A stretch of DNA of 59,428 nt, taken from positions 1-59,428 of the forward strand of contig DUET01000089.1 in assembly GCA_011192015.1 (NCBI GenBank), read 5' to 3'. Source of the DNA: Anaerolineae bacterium. Lineage in GTDB: Bacteria; Chloroflexota; Anaerolineae; Anaerolineales; E44-bin32. A program made the translations under genes and the position numbers. The notes under the pieces are model-generated. The model did no database searches. It saw nothing but the letters and a program-made list of their open reading frames with translations, and was not told the origin of the DNA. Below, in pieces: positions 59,109 through 59,428 of the stretch (position 1 is its first letter; each line of letters begins with the position of its first letter).

Positions 59109-59428
59109 TCACGGTACGATGACGGATCGGATCCCCTTGCCAGTACGAAGCAAGTCGAAGGCCTCGTTGATCTCCTCGAGCGGGAATTGAGCCGTCACCA
59201 GTTCCTTGACCTTGATCTTGCCCTGACGAGCGAGTTCGAGCACGCGCGGGTAATCCACCGCACGGCAGCCCAGCGAACCGATGATCTCCATCTCGCGATA
59301 CATCGTGCGGCCTGTGTCGAGCTGCATGCGCTCGCTGGCGAAGCCTACGACCACGAACCTGCCGCCGGTGCGTAGAGATGAGAAGGTCGTTTCCTGGGTT
59401 TTAGGCAGGCCGATGGCCTCGAAACCCA
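59109..59428 (-). CDS. Zinc-type alcohol dehydrogenase, C-terminal part (N-terminus beyond window)
   Basis: The last 105 residues of a medium-chain dehydrogenase/reductase are visible, running to base 59428 without a start. They hold the end of the NAD-binding domain ([17 protein letters not shown]) and the C-terminal block [47 protein letters not shown]. 6-hydroxycyclohex-1-ene-1-carbonyl-CoA dehydrogenase (Had/BamQ), the step missing between dch and bamA, is such an enzyme and has a similar G-x-L-x-x-x-Y-P block. The visible part is too short to decide. It lies 82 bases upstream of iorA in the same direction. Confidence 0.75.

Overview
The window looks like a piece of chromosome from an anaerobic bacterium, most likely a member of the Chloroflexota (Anaerolineae-like). 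This is inferred from style rather than from a marker-gene tree: moderately high GC, many lipoproteins with a Thr/Pro-rich linker after the lipobox, Flp-type pilin-like peptides, a bacterial Elp3, ECF sigma factors paired with DUF5667-like or zinc-finger partners, and REP/RAYT elements. No phage, plasmid backbone or CRISPR array was seen.

Layout. 0-6.2 kb: end of a hydrolase, a GT-C membrane glycosyltransferase, a tiny orphan Flp pilin, an acyltransferase-like membrane protein, a REP-associated transposase and a frameshifted lipoprotein. 6.2-9.1 kb: three tRNA genes (Arg, Ser, Ser), a Trm9-like methyltransferase and a divergent Elp3. 9.1-30.8 kb: mostly housekeeping and cell-surface genes (ECF sigma/anti-sigma/bactofilin-like operon, GH31 glucosidase, dnaE, right-handed beta-helix lipoprotein, XRE regulator operon, trmO, xthA, a new 26-residue repeat protein, a methylmalonyl-CoA mutase large subunit, a second ECF sigma operon). 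31.0-38.7 kb (+ strand): a dienoyl-CoA hydratase, a degenerate ABC ATPase-LytTR fusion, and an ABC exporter with one ATPase and four paralogous permeases.

38.8-49.4 kb (- strand) is the main find: a PaaX-type regulator followed by bamB, bamC, bamD, bamE, bamF, bamA (oah) and a hotdog thioesterase. This encodes the core of an ATP-independent class II benzoyl-CoA reductase plus the ring-opening hydrolase. With the dienoyl-CoA hydratase at 31.0 kb it covers dearomatisation, hydration and ring cleavage. bamE is interrupted by one in-frame UGA and bamF by two. All three sit in conserved HdrA/MvhD motifs and read through into intact protein, so they are interpreted as selenocysteine codons; a good bacterial SECIS-like hairpin follows the bamE UGA. 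The bamGHI genes are not in the window.

49.5-59.4 kb (- strand) is one tightly packed operon: the end of a zinc alcohol dehydrogenase (possibly the 6-hydroxycyclohexenecarbonyl-CoA dehydrogenase step), indolepyruvate-type ferredoxin oxidoreductase IorAB, a LeuA-like synthase, LeuC, a fusion of a degenerate acyl-CoA ligase with LeuD, an acyl-CoA dehydrogenase and LeuB. Together these could lengthen (or, in reverse, shorten) a 2-oxo acid by one carbon and link it to acyl-CoA metabolism. Neither the substrate nor the direction can be read from the sequence, but the missing catalytic lysine in the ligase domain and the altered LeuD specificity loop argue against ordinary leucine synthesis.
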